Shown here: positions 40,242 through 48,173 of the stretch, piece by piece | Layout of the letters: every line of letters starts with the position of its first letter | Position numbering within the stretch: the stretch's first letter is position 1 | Virus record (IMG/VR): IMGVR_UViG_3300043449_000492 | Location: 105,070-169,069 of that record | From: a virus | Length of the DNA stretch: 64,000 nucleotides | Reading direction: 5' to 3' (one strand) | The notes under the pieces: model-generated | Database searches by the model: none | What the model was told of the DNA's origin: nothing | The model's input: the letters and a program-made list of their open reading frames with translations, nothing else | Translations under genes and position numbers: made by a program

Positions 40242-40394
40242 TACCACACGCCGACCATAGTGTGTGGTATCATAGTGCCGACCACGGAGGTAATGGCGGC
40301 ACTATACCAACCCCATCGTCTCGTCAGGCATTTCGCCTAAAACAATCCCACTTTCCGCTATCTTTCGTTTGCTGTGGGTCTGTGCGGGACGATG
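40242..40394 (+). ncRNA. Structured 5' leader with three stems
   Basis: Three consecutive helices: TACCACAC/GTGTGGTA (40242-40249, 40262-40269); ATAGTGCCG/CGGCACTAT (40272-40280, 40297-40305); and a ten-pair closing stem (40314-40323 with 40385-40394) holding AGGC/GCCT and CCCAC/GTGGG hairpins. It lies between a late box and an exported peptidase gene. Candidate regulatory leader or independent small RNA. Confidence 0.55.
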
Positions 40395-40419
40395 TTATCT
40401 AAAAACAGAAAGGTAAGTT

Positions 40420-40956
40420 ATGAAGAAGATTTTTCTAGTCGTTGCAATATTGTTTGCGACAGCGACAAATGCAATGGCGAAGCCAAATCAGTATTCACCA
40501 GAACCACCCAGTCTTCTGGACCAAATTCTGGGCAATGAAAGTTCTGAGTGGCACACTGTGCCGCAGATGAATATTCGCTATCGTATTCGTCATGGTGGTC
40601 ATTTTGTCCATGTTCATGGGCATCATCCACAGTATGCGATTCATACCACACATCTACCCTATCATGCAATGGGTCATATGTCGTCATCAATTGTTGCTTA
40701 CGGTCATATGCTTCAACATGCAGGATTTAGGGTATCCGAGCATCCAGCGTTCGGAGGGGTCCATCATGTTCATCACGGATGGGCACATTACGCTGGCCGA
40801 GCCATTGACATTAACATTGGCAACGGTAATAGAGAAGCATTCGTTCCTAGCATGAGAGCTAGATTCGATGCATTGGCCGCTCGGGCCAGAGCAGCAGGTT
40901 ATACCGTGCTTTGGAAAGTAGCTGGTCATTTTGATCATATACATTTACAACGATAA
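40420..40956 (+). CDS. Secreted M15-like peptidase
   Basis: 178 residues. Sec signal peptide (IFLVVAILFATATNAMA), His-rich central part, and a C-terminal half with the metal-binding pattern of M15/Hedgehog-type peptidases: HYAGRAIDINIG and GHFDHIHLQ (H...D...H-x-H). Probably cleaves peptidoglycan cross-bridges from the periplasm. A long structured leader precedes it and a strong terminator follows. A second M15-type gene lies at 54434. Confidence 0.7.
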   Translation: MKKIFLVVAILFATATNAMAKPNQYSPEPPSLLDQILGNESSEWHTVPQMNIRYRIRHGGHFVHVHGHHPQYAIHTTHLPYHAMGHMSSSIVAYGHMLQHAGFRVSEHPAFGGVHHVHHGWAHYAGRAIDINIGNGNREAFVPSMRARFDALAARARAAGYTVLWKVAGHFDHIHLQR

Positions 40957-40960
40957 GGGA

Positions 40961-40982
40961 AGGGGGCTACGGCCCCCTTTTT
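40961..40982 (+). terminator. Rho-independent terminator
   Basis: GGGGGC-TACG-GCCCCC followed by five T: textbook intrinsic terminator right after the peptidase stop. Confidence 0.92.
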
Positions 40983-40985
40983 CAT

Positions 40986-41180
40986 ATGCTTATACTTAAG
41001 ACAATCTGGACCGAACGTAAACGTATCTCAAAAGAGAGATTAAAGATTTGTGAAACCTGTGATCAATACGACGATGGTTTATGTAAAGAGTGCGGTTGTG
41101 TTCTAGAAATTAAAACTATGTTTCCGTATTCGGAGTGTCCACTAAATAAGTGGGAATCCTACAAGGACGGAGAAACGTAA
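40986..41180 (+). CDS. Small zinc-ribbon protein
   Basis: 64 residues with C-x2-C (CETC) and C-x2-C-x-C (CKECGC) clusters that would bind one zinc; similar small ribbons are common in T4-like phages. One-base overlap with the dps start. Confidence 0.65.
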   Translation: MLILKTIWTERKRISKERLKICETCDQYDDGLCKECGCVLEIKTMFPYSECPLNKWESYKDGET

Positions 41181-41620
41181 TGGATGAAGTAGTAGAAAAG
41201 GCAAAAGTTCTTCTTGGTAACATGTTTGTGCTTTATATGAAGTCACATGCATATCACTGGAACTATATCGGAGACAACTTTCCACAGTATCACGCATTCT
41301 TCGGTGACTTCTATGGTAGTGTTCACGACGAGATTGATGCCGTCGCAGAACACATTAGACAAATGGATTCGTTTGCTCCAGCGTCTCTTGCACGGATGAT
41401 TGAACTATCCGAGATTAAAGAAGATCCGCAGATTACAAAGCCTGAAAAGATGTTCTCCAATCTTTTTGATGCCAATGAGCAGGTGCTAGCCTGTCTTCAG
41501 GAATGCTACGAACTAGCAGGAAGAGAAAAGGCATATGGTTGGCAGAACTATGTTCAGGACTTGATCACCGCTCATAAAAAGCAGCGTTGGATGCTCAAGG
41601 CAACAATGGGTCAAAAATAA
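41180..41620 (+). CDS. dps: Dps-like ferritin family protein
   Basis: 146 residues. SHAYHWNYIGDNFPQYHAFFGDFYGSVHDEIDAVAEHIR (residues about 22-60; seen as HWN...H..F...H.E.D..AEHIR) carries the Dps ferroxidase-site residues. Dps oxidises iron and protects DNA. Helical throughout and close to the typical 150-170 residues. ATG 41180 overlaps the upstream stop. Possible partner of the Bfd-like ferredoxin. Confidence 0.8.
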   Translation: MDEVVEKAKVLLGNMFVLYMKSHAYHWNYIGDNFPQYHAFFGDFYGSVHDEIDAVAEHIRQMDSFAPASLARMIELSEIKEDPQITKPEKMFSNLFDANEQVLACLQECYELAGREKAYGWQNYVQDLITAHKKQRWMLKATMGQK

Positions 41621-41623
41621 GAC

Positions 41624-41652
41624 TTGATTTCCTGAGCTAGTTAGTATATAAT
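41624..41652 (+). promoter_or_regulatory. Sigma-70-type promoter
   Basis: TTGATT (41624-41629), 17-base spacer, TATAAT (41647-41652), six bases before the deaminase start, so the mRNA leader would be very short. Confidence 0.7.
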
Positions 41653-41657
41653 GTATC

Positions 41658-42068
41658 ATGAAGTCAATCAATCAAGGCATTCTTAATACGCTATTTAAGG
41701 TAGCGGCCGCTAATCCGACGCAATCGGAAAAGATGGCCGCTGCTATCGTTTATAGGAATCGAATCATTTCTATAGGGCTGAATAGCATGAAGTCCCATCC
41801 CCTTCAAGCCAAGTATGCAAAGAACGATCATGCAATCTACCTTCATAGTGAGATTGCAGCGATCAAGAATGCTTTGCGAGAAGTGGAGATTGATGATCTG
41901 GCTAAGTGTGACATTTACATTGCAAGGGTTAAGAAAGAAAAGCCGTTCACTAAAAAATATGTGTATGGCTTGGCTAAGCCGTGTGCTGGTTGTGAGAGAG
42001 CAATCGCTGAGTTCGGATTGAAAAGAGTCGTCTATACCTGTGACGACGGAACGCATGAGGTAGCATGA
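41658..42068 (+). CDS. Cytidine/deoxycytidylate deaminase-like protein
   Basis: 136 residues with the zinc deaminase motifs: LHSEIAAIKNA (H-x-E) and KPCAGCERAI (P-C-x2-C). Members deaminate dCMP, cytidine or related bases; the length suits a dCMP-type enzyme that would feed ThyX with dUMP, but the substrate is not proven. It lacks a visible SD because of its short leader. Confidence 0.75.
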   Translation: MKSINQGILNTLFKVAAANPTQSEKMAAAIVYRNRIISIGLNSMKSHPLQAKYAKNDHAIYLHSEIAAIKNALREVEIDDLAKCDIYIARVKKEKPFTKKYVYGLAKPCAGCERAIAEFGLKRVVYTCDDGTHEVA

Positions 42069-42241
42069 AACACTGGCACGATAATTATCCAAATAGATTT
42101 GGTGTGATATTTTTACTACTATATGGTTTGCTTGACGTTGCTGATGCTCGATGGTTCATTCCAAGACTAGCAAAAGAAACAACGAACTGTGAACTTAAAG
42201 GTACATGTAACTGGATTCAGATAGTGAAGCATGAGGATTGA
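42065..42241 (+). CDS. 58-residue membrane protein
   Basis: ATGA overlap with the deaminase; 58 codons with one membrane span (FGVIFLLLYGLLDVA) and two cysteines near the C-terminus. Ends two bases before the next ATG. Function unknown. Confidence 0.6.
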   Translation: MKHWHDNYPNRFGVIFLLLYGLLDVADARWFIPRLAKETTNCELKGTCNWIQIVKHED

Positions 42242-42242
42242 T

Positions 42243-42779
42243 ATGGCAACGACATACGGAACGGGAACTACTTCGACAGGTAACTTTCGTTTTAACCCTA
42301 TGACAAATGAATATGAAGTCTATGATGGAAAAACTTGGACTTCTGTGAATCAGCAAAGAGGCATATCTATTCAAAATCATACTATGCCAATTGGTGTAGT
42401 TGGTCCGGCTGACTCTGCAATTAAGCATTCTCATGATAATAAGTTTGAGGTTCACTCTACTCATGGTAGATTTATTATCGATCTAGAAACTGGTGATCTG
42501 ACGATGCCTGCTGGTGTTGCAAAGCATGATGGTCTACGTCAATTCTGGCTAGCTTTTCAGGAGAATTTCAAAGGAACTTATAATAAAGAATATGAGCAGC
42601 AGATTATCAAGCTAAAGAATGAAGTGAACTATTTCAAGGACAAGATTTCTTCTATTAATAAGAACGCAGAGAATGATATCAAAAACAAGCTAATCGACAA
42701 GGTTCGTAATAAGTATGGATCAGAGAAGTTTATCATGACCAAGCCAGACGAACTAATCAAGCTACTGGAGAGCGAATGA
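42243..42779 (+). CDS. Hypothetical, possibly structural protein
   Basis: 178 residues. N-terminal Gly/Thr-rich segment followed by FRFNPMTNEYEVYDGKTW, a pattern seen in virion-associated proteins of T4-like phages, a middle beta region and a C-terminal coiled coil. GAGG SD supports ATG 42243. Function not established. Confidence 0.5.
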   Translation: MATTYGTGTTSTGNFRFNPMTNEYEVYDGKTWTSVNQQRGISIQNHTMPIGVVGPADSAIKHSHDNKFEVHSTHGRFIIDLETGDLTMPAGVAKHDGLRQFWLAFQENFKGTYNKEYEQQIIKLKNEVNYFKDKISSINKNAENDIKNKLIDKVRNKYGSEKFIMTKPDELIKLLESE

Positions 42780-43021
42780 GAAACGATTATAAAGAACTAA
42801 TCGATCAAATGAATGAACTGGCTGACTGGGTTGAGAAACACAACTCAGTCAATTCTTTTTCTGCACCACGCTGGGCAGCGATTACGATTGCTCGCTTGGA
42901 GGAAGAAAATCATCAGATGAGATTGCGTCTAAACAAAAAAGACGTTACTATTGTCGAGCGATTCAATCGAGTCATTGGTATGATTAAGCTTTGGTGGTAT
43001 CTAAGATCAACTCGTAAGTGA
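42776..43021 (+). CDS. Small helical hypothetical protein
   Basis: 81 residues, helical, with basic C-terminus; ATGA overlap with the upstream gene and 15-base overlap with the convergent gene at 43007. No family recognised. Confidence 0.5.
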   Translation: MRNDYKELIDQMNELADWVEKHNSVNSFSAPRWAAITIARLEEENHQMRLRLNKKDVTIVERFNRVIGMIKLWWYLRSTRK

Positions 43022-43744
43022 AAACGGATTCTTCTTTGACGATCCTGGCTTAACGGAGAACTGACTTGCAGGCATGTTCTTAATTTTAATCTCTGCCTGA
43101 ACCTCATAATACTCGGAACGGGTAGCCACTCGAACCTTAAAGTCGCCTCGCCCAGATAGAACTGGAATCTTTGTAGAAAGCTTAAGAGGATTTTTCTTTG
43201 ATATCATATAGAAATCATCGCCCGCTTGCATGTAGTAAGCGGGTTCTTTCTTACCAATGGTATAATGATCCGTAACTAGTTTACCAAGATTATAGTCATT
43301 CTCATTTGCGATATAACGATTGACACCATCCTGATCAAAATACTTTTTCATAACATCTAAAGGCACTGCATTAGGATCTGATAGCATGCCCTTGTTTGTT
43401 GGAATTATAATTTTAGCAACCGGAATGCCTGAAAACTTGGCAATCTTTTTGATAAAATCTTTTGCATCTGTGGATGCATTTAGAATATCAACAGCAGCAT
43501 GAGCGGCAGGAGTCTTATATGTCGTTTGCCATTTTCCCTTAGCATAGAACACACGAGGATTGGAAAGATTATCCGTATGATTCATCTTCACCTCGACCCA
43601 CGTTCTAGCAGGCTTATTATTAAACTTTTCAATTAGAACATCTGATAACGCAGTATCGGCCGAGGGCCTTGTTGCTTTCATCCCCTTGACAGAATTAATC
43701 GCCTTAGCTATGTTAGCTTCATAAAGATCGGATGCAACACTCAT
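43007..43744 (-). CDS. Putative PD-(D/E)XK nuclease-like protein
   Basis: 245 residues on the minus strand. SADTALSDVLIEKF followed by ARTWVEVKMNHTDNLSNPRVFY gives a D...E-x-K pattern, with an N-terminal helix, consistent with a PD-(D/E)XK core. The C-terminal half is strand-rich. SD GAGGAG and an ATAAATAA box lie upstream. It is divergent from a second protein with a related pattern. Fold assignment is tentative. Confidence 0.5.
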   Translation of the reverse strand: MSVASDLYEANIAKAINSVKGMKATRPSADTALSDVLIEKFNNKPARTWVEVKMNHTDNLSNPRVFYAKGKWQTTYKTPAAHAAVDILNASTDAKDFIKKIAKFSGIPVAKIIIPTNKGMLSDPNAVPLDVMKKYFDQDGVNRYIANENDYNLGKLVTDHYTIGKKEPAYYMQAGDDFYMISKKNPLKLSTKIPVLSGRGDFKVRVATRSEYYEVQAEIKIKNMPASQFSVKPGSSKKNPFSLTS

Positions 43745-43772
43745 TTAAAAACTCCTCTTACGATATATGTAG

Positions 43773-43792
43773 TTATTTATTAAGCTAAATAT
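43773..43792. promoter_or_regulatory. Divergent late promoter boxes
   Basis: ATAAATAA on the minus strand (43780-43773) and CTAAATAT on the plus strand (43785-43792) stand back to back between the divergent genes at 43744 and 43814. Confidence 0.5.
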
Positions 43793-43813
43793 ATTATAAT
43801 CGAGAGGAAATCG

Positions 43814-44797
43814 ATGAAACTATCCGTATCTGATCTTTTTAAAAGATATTCAAAAGGACCACTCGTCGGCAAACCTAGAATTGTTAAGTTTGCTGAAAAG
43901 TTCAAGAACGGCGAAGAGTTTGAATTGAATACTGGAGAAAAGGTCAAACTCAAATTTAATCCAGAGCAATACAATATTCTTATTGAATCTTCAAAATATC
44001 CTTCTAAGTTTCAGAAAGAACTGCAGAAGGCTCAGTTTCTAGCAGTAGCTGGTAAATCTTATTATAAGATAACTGACTTCAAGAAGACGATTGAGTTTGA
44101 TGGAAAGCCCGATCGACCACCTGCAGGTATTGAAGGTGAAACGAAAACTGTGAATAGACTAAACTTAATGTTTAGTAATCTGATTAAGAAATATAGCTAC
44201 ACTAAAGGTGTTCCATTGATCATCAAGGGAAAGACTGTCTATGTTAGTCAATGTATGAAAGTTCCTGGAACACCTAAAGCCGATCTGGCATTGTTAAATC
44301 CTAAAGGCGAAGAAGTCGCATGGATATCATATAAGATGGGTAAGAGTGTTAAAGACTTTCAACAATGGGGAGGCATAAGCGATCCAGCGATGCAAGCCTT
44401 TCCACAGGTTCAAGATTTTATTAAAAAGATGGCAGCAAAGTTTCCGCAGGGTATGAAATCAGGCAATAATGCTGGAATGAAAATTAAAGGACCGAACTCA
44501 ACCAAGCTAAAGAATAAAGCTGTCTATGGAGTTGACTGGGAACCAAATGCCAAGATGGGACGAAACAATGTTAGTTACGTTATTCAAGGTAGAATAGATA
44601 TTAAACAATCTGGTAGTAAATATGTTCTCTATAGTTCAAATGCACATGCTTATGAAAATGGTGATCGATTAAAGAGTAGTGAAGATCCTATTTTCTATGC
44701 AAAATATACAGGTGATCGTGGACAGTATGGAGTAAAAAATTCTAGAATGACAATAAGCCCATATGCAGGTTCAAACATTAAGGAATGGTTAGATTGA
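43814..44797 (+). CDS. Putative nuclease-like phage protein
   Basis: 327 residues. PGTPKADLALLNPKGEEVAWISYKMG fits D...(S)-x-K of restriction-like nucleases ('KaDi...g..v..iSlK'), followed by DFQQWGG. The same arrangement occurs in conserved proteins of T4-like cyanophages with no assigned role. GAGAGGAA SD. May be a nuclease or a structural protein built on that fold. Confidence 0.5.
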   Translation: MKLSVSDLFKRYSKGPLVGKPRIVKFAEKFKNGEEFELNTGEKVKLKFNPEQYNILIESSKYPSKFQKELQKAQFLAVAGKSYYKITDFKKTIEFDGKPDRPPAGIEGETKTVNRLNLMFSNLIKKYSYTKGVPLIIKGKTVYVSQCMKVPGTPKADLALLNPKGEEVAWISYKMGKSVKDFQQWGGISDPAMQAFPQVQDFIKKMAAKFPQGMKSGNNAGMKIKGPNSTKLKNKAVYGVDWEPNAKMGRNNVSYVIQGRIDIKQSGSKYVLYSSNAHAYENGDRLKSSEDPIFYAKYTGDRGQYGVKNSRMTISPYAGSNIKEWLD

Positions 44798-46035
44798 TTA
44801 GACTTACACAATATCTCAATGAAGCTGCGGCTGAAAAAGACCGTCACCTCACACATATTGAGGATGCTGTTCTAGAAGGCGGTGTTGCTGGAACTCGTAA
44901 TGCTATTGAGTTTCTTCGCTCTCTCCGAGACATGTTTGCTGATGATGGTCAAACATTATCGGAAGCAAGAGGTGGACTTATTCTAAGAACCAAGTTCGAT
45001 GGTGCGCCTGCTATCTATGCAGGTATCAATCCAGAGAATGGCAAGTTCTTTGTCGGCTCTAAGTCTATCTTTGCTAAGAATGCCAAACTCAATTATACGG
45101 AAGCTGACATTCGTGCTAATCATGCTGGAGGTCTTGCTGATAAACTATCACAAGCACTCAAGTATCTACCAGCACTTGGTATTCAAGGTATTGTGCATGG
45201 CGACTTCATGTTCTCTAAGTCTGATCTTAGTCCTCAGACAATCGACGGAAAAAGATATATCACCTTTCGTCCAAACACAATCACATATGCTGTGCCAGAA
45301 GGAACTCCACTGGCTAATCAAATCAAAGCTGCACAGATCGGTATTGTCTTTCATACAACATATACTGGTAAGACGATGCAGACTCTATCAACTCACTTTG
45401 ACATTGATATTTCTGCTTTTAGAAAGTCTAGAAATGTTTGGTTCAGAACAAATAGATTACTAGACGTTACATCTGCTGCAAGACTATCGCCAGCAGAGAA
45501 TAAGAGACTAACCGACATTCTATCACAAGCAGGTTCTTTGTTTAGAACTATTCCAGCCTCATTGCTCAACCAAATTGCATCAAACGAGACATATCGTATT
45601 CCTATTATGACTTATATGAATCAAAAGGTTCGTTCTGGTGAGCATATGGGTTCTAACTTCTCTAAAGAGGTAATGGATTTCGTTGCTGCTAAATACAATA
45701 AGACTATTAATGACGCTAAACGTCCTGATACTAAAGCAAATCGTAGAAAAGAAAAAGATGCAGTCATGCGTTGGTTTCATAACAATCAAGCAGGACTAAG
45801 ATTAATCTATCAATTGCAAAATCTCTTGATTGATGCTAAGCTGCTTTTGATTAGAAAGTTTAATCAGGTTAATGACATTGGAACTTTTCTACACACACCT
45901 TCAGGCGGTTATAAAGTAACAACCCCTGAGGGATATGTTGCTGCTTGGTCATCTGGTGGTGATGCAGTAAAGCTAGTCGACCGCATGGAGTTTAGTCGAG
46001 CAAACTTCCTAGCCACAAAGAACTGGGGAAAGTAA
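44794..46035 (+). CDS. KxDG ligase-like protein with capsid-targeting-like N-terminus
   Basis: About 413 residues. RTKFDGAPAIYAG has the K-x-D-G motif I of DNA/RNA ligases and capping enzymes; FFVGSKSIF, GIVHGDFMF and GIVFHTTYTG may be later motifs. Similar proteins of unknown role occur in T4-like phages. Start: an ATG at 44785 sits directly on AAGGA, while TTG 44794 has AAGGA nine bases upstream and gives MIRLTQYLNE|A, which looks like the T4 internal-protein targeting peptide ending in [LI]-x-E. I prefer the TTG. Confidence 0.6.
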   Translation: MIRLTQYLNEAAAEKDRHLTHIEDAVLEGGVAGTRNAIEFLRSLRDMFADDGQTLSEARGGLILRTKFDGAPAIYAGINPENGKFFVGSKSIFAKNAKLNYTEADIRANHAGGLADKLSQALKYLPALGIQGIVHGDFMFSKSDLSPQTIDGKRYITFRPNTITYAVPEGTPLANQIKAAQIGIVFHTTYTGKTMQTLSTHFDIDISAFRKSRNVWFRTNRLLDVTSAARLSPAENKRLTDILSQAGSLFRTIPASLLNQIASNETYRIPIMTYMNQKVRSGEHMGSNFSKEVMDFVAAKYNKTINDAKRPDTKANRRKEKDAVMRWFHNNQAGLRLIYQLQNLLIDAKLLLIRKFNQVNDIGTFLHTPSGGYKVTTPEGYVAAWSSGGDAVKLVDRMEFSRANFLATKNWGK

Positions 46036-46155
46036 ATGAAAGTCAAAGAGCATTGTGGTTGTGAGACTGGTCATCCAGAGACTAAGCCCGTGCCTATTAT
46101 TCAGACAATCAAGAAGATTGTTAAGGCTGCAAGAAAGAAAAAGACTTATAAATAA
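46036..46155 (+). CDS. 39-residue basic peptide
   Basis: 39 codons directly after the ligase-like gene. N-terminal CGCETGH then a strongly basic tail (KAARKKKTYK). Its last codons overlap the TATAAATA box of the next gene. Plausible real micro-gene; function unknown. Confidence 0.5.
   Translation: MKVKEHCGCETGHPETKPVPIIQTIKKIVKAARKKKTYK
46147..46154 (+). promoter_or_regulatory. T4-like late promoter TATAAATA
   Basis: Exact T4 late consensus 26 bases before the multidomain gene at 46180. Confidence 0.75.
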
Positions 46156-46179
46156 ACAATAAGATACCGCAGAGGTAAG

Positions 46180-48144
46180 ATGAAGAAAATTGTATTTACA
46201 TTTGGACGTTATAATCCACCTACGATTGGGCATGCAGAGTTAATCAACTACACAGTTAGACTAGCTCAAAAGCTTGGTGCCGAGCATCGTATCTATACTT
46301 CCCAATCACAAGACCCATCTAAGAATCCTTTATCAGCAAGACAGAAGCTATCGTTTCTTCGTCAGATATTTCCTGGCGTTAACTTTGTAAACGATGCTTC
46401 GGCTAAATCTGCTTTTATCATTTGCAAGCAACTAGCTGACGCTGGCTATGACGATGTTACATTCGTCGTAGGTGATGATCGTGTCGCAGAGTTTAAGACT
46501 GCTTTAAGCAAGTATGTCAAGCCTAAGACAGCAAAAGACTTCAATCCTAAGATTCATTATCCATTCAAGAAATTTCAGGTCGTTTCATCAGGCTCTCGTA
46601 AAAGAGGTGTGTCTGGAACGGATCTTCGTAACTATATTCGTAAGGGAGACTTTGCTTCATTTGCCCGAGTCTCTGCAGCAAGAGATAAATCATTGGCGAA
46701 AAAGATTTTCGATACAACAAGAGCGCAGCTAAGAGAAGAATCACTTAACGAGGAAATGACTCGTAAGGATTTCGACTCACATCTTAAAAGTTTTATTGAC
46801 TTTTCATGTGAGAAGCTTGGCATTCTAGAAAAGCCTAAGCTATCATATAAAGAACCAGACGAACAAGGAGAGCAGCCATCGTTTGCTGCATACTCACCTT
46901 CTGCAAAAGAAGTTATCATCATGACGAAGAATCGTCATCCGATGGACGTTTTTAGATCAGTGGCTCATGAGCTAGTGCATCATAAGCAGAACGAAGACGG
47001 CAAGCTAAACGATGTTGCCAAAGAAGGTGCAACAGGTTCACCAATAGAAGACGAAGCAAACTATATGGCTGGACGTATCATGCGTTGGTTTGGCAAAGCT
47101 AATCCACATATGTTTGGCAAGTCTCATATCATCGAGCATAAAGCAATTATTCTTGCAGGCACACCAGGTTCTGGCAAGGATAAGATTCTTAAAGAAGCTA
47201 TTCTGCCTCATGGATTTAATGAAGTATCTACAGACACATTTGACGTTAAGAAAGTCAATGAGAATGTGGTTGTCAATGGTTCAGCAGGCTATGAGCGTAT
47301 TCGTTTCATTAAAGAGCAGCTAGAGAATGCAGGCTATGAAACAATCATGGTCTTCGTTAATACAAGCAATGAAGTCTCCAAGCAGCGTAATGAAGCCAGA
47401 GCTGACAAGGGCGGAAGAGTTATTAATGAAGCAGTTCGTTTCACCAAGTGGAAGAATGCACAGGATAATCTTTCCAAGTATGATATGATATTTGAAAAAG
47501 TTATCGAGGTCAAGAATGATCTGGACCTTAATCAAAGTGCAACGGTCATTAAAGAAACATATGACAAGCTAATGTCATCTGTCTCAAAAGAGATTGCGGA
47601 GTTTACTCTAGCTGAATCAGATCGTCAATTTGAGCAAATGCTAAACGAAGTTGGTGGCGCTGGTAACTTTGGCACAACGAAACTTGCAAATCGTTATAAG
47701 AAAGATACTCCTGGTCAAGAGCCAGGCAAGCGTCGTAAGATGGGCATTTACAAGCCGCAGGTTAAAGTCTTCGGCAATCTTCCTGGTATGGGTGATCGTC
47801 TTGGCCAGACATTTACATCGGCTAAGAATCCATCATTTGTCGGTGACACATCTTCCGATCCAAATCCATTCATGAATATGTCCCCGATCGACCGCTGGAT
47901 GGTCAAAGAAGAAACCCGAAAGAGATTTAAACAGAAGTATGGAGAGCTAGCCGATCAAAAGATGAGGGAAACGGCTAATAGAATTAAAAGTGAAAGTTTG
48001 ATTGACCCGTATATGGGGTCTATGGGTTCAACACCCAATGCGTCGAACATTGATGATGTAAGACCTGATGTAAATGCGGAATTCGAGAAGATGAGCATTT
48101 TCAGAAAAGTCAAAGCTAGAAATAAGCTAAATAACAAGAAGTAA
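46180..48144 (+). CDS. Nucleotidylyltransferase-zincin-P-loop kinase fusion protein
   Basis: 654 residues. Domain 1 (1-about 187): HxGH-type nucleotidylyltransferase, FTFGRYNPPTIGHAEL and VSGTDLRNYI (the IS-x-T-x-x-R motif), as in NMN adenylyltransferases. Domain 2 (about 192-310): metallopeptidase-like with VAHELVHHKQNE (H-E-x-x-H). Domain 3 (about 318-480): P-loop GTPGSGKD at 325, zeta-toxin/kinase-like. A disordered basic tail follows. Two prohead-protease-like sites, SLNE191 and MLNE490, fall at the domain borders. A perfect late promoter precedes it, so it is a late product, perhaps packaged and cleaved. Confidence 0.75.
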   Translation: MKKIVFTFGRYNPPTIGHAELINYTVRLAQKLGAEHRIYTSQSQDPSKNPLSARQKLSFLRQIFPGVNFVNDASAKSAFIICKQLADAGYDDVTFVVGDDRVAEFKTALSKYVKPKTAKDFNPKIHYPFKKFQVVSSGSRKRGVSGTDLRNYIRKGDFASFARVSAARDKSLAKKIFDTTRAQLREESLNEEMTRKDFDSHLKSFIDFSCEKLGILEKPKLSYKEPDEQGEQPSFAAYSPSAKEVIIMTKNRHPMDVFRSVAHELVHHKQNEDGKLNDVAKEGATGSPIEDEANYMAGRIMRWFGKANPHMFGKSHIIEHKAIILAGTPGSGKDKILKEAILPHGFNEVSTDTFDVKKVNENVVVNGSAGYERIRFIKEQLENAGYETIMVFVNTSNEVSKQRNEARADKGGRVINEAVRFTKWKNAQDNLSKYDMIFEKVIEVKNDLDLNQSATVIKETYDKLMSSVSKEIAEFTLAESDRQFEQMLNEVGGAGNFGTTKLANRYKKDTPGQEPGKRRKMGIYKPQVKVFGNLPGMGDRLGQTFTSAKNPSFVGDTSSDPNPFMNMSPIDRWMVKEETRKRFKQKYGELADQKMRETANRIKSESLIDPYMGSMGSTPNASNIDDVRPDVNAEFEKMSIFRKVKARNKLNNKK

Positions 48145-48173
48145 TTCAGTTTAACTTTTAAAAGGAATCAAAA

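Noticed and set aside
40293-40340. 15-residue leader peptide within the structured leader
   Set aside because: A GGAGG lies only two bases before its ATG and both are locked in the second stem, so translation is doubtful; reported only as part of the leader.
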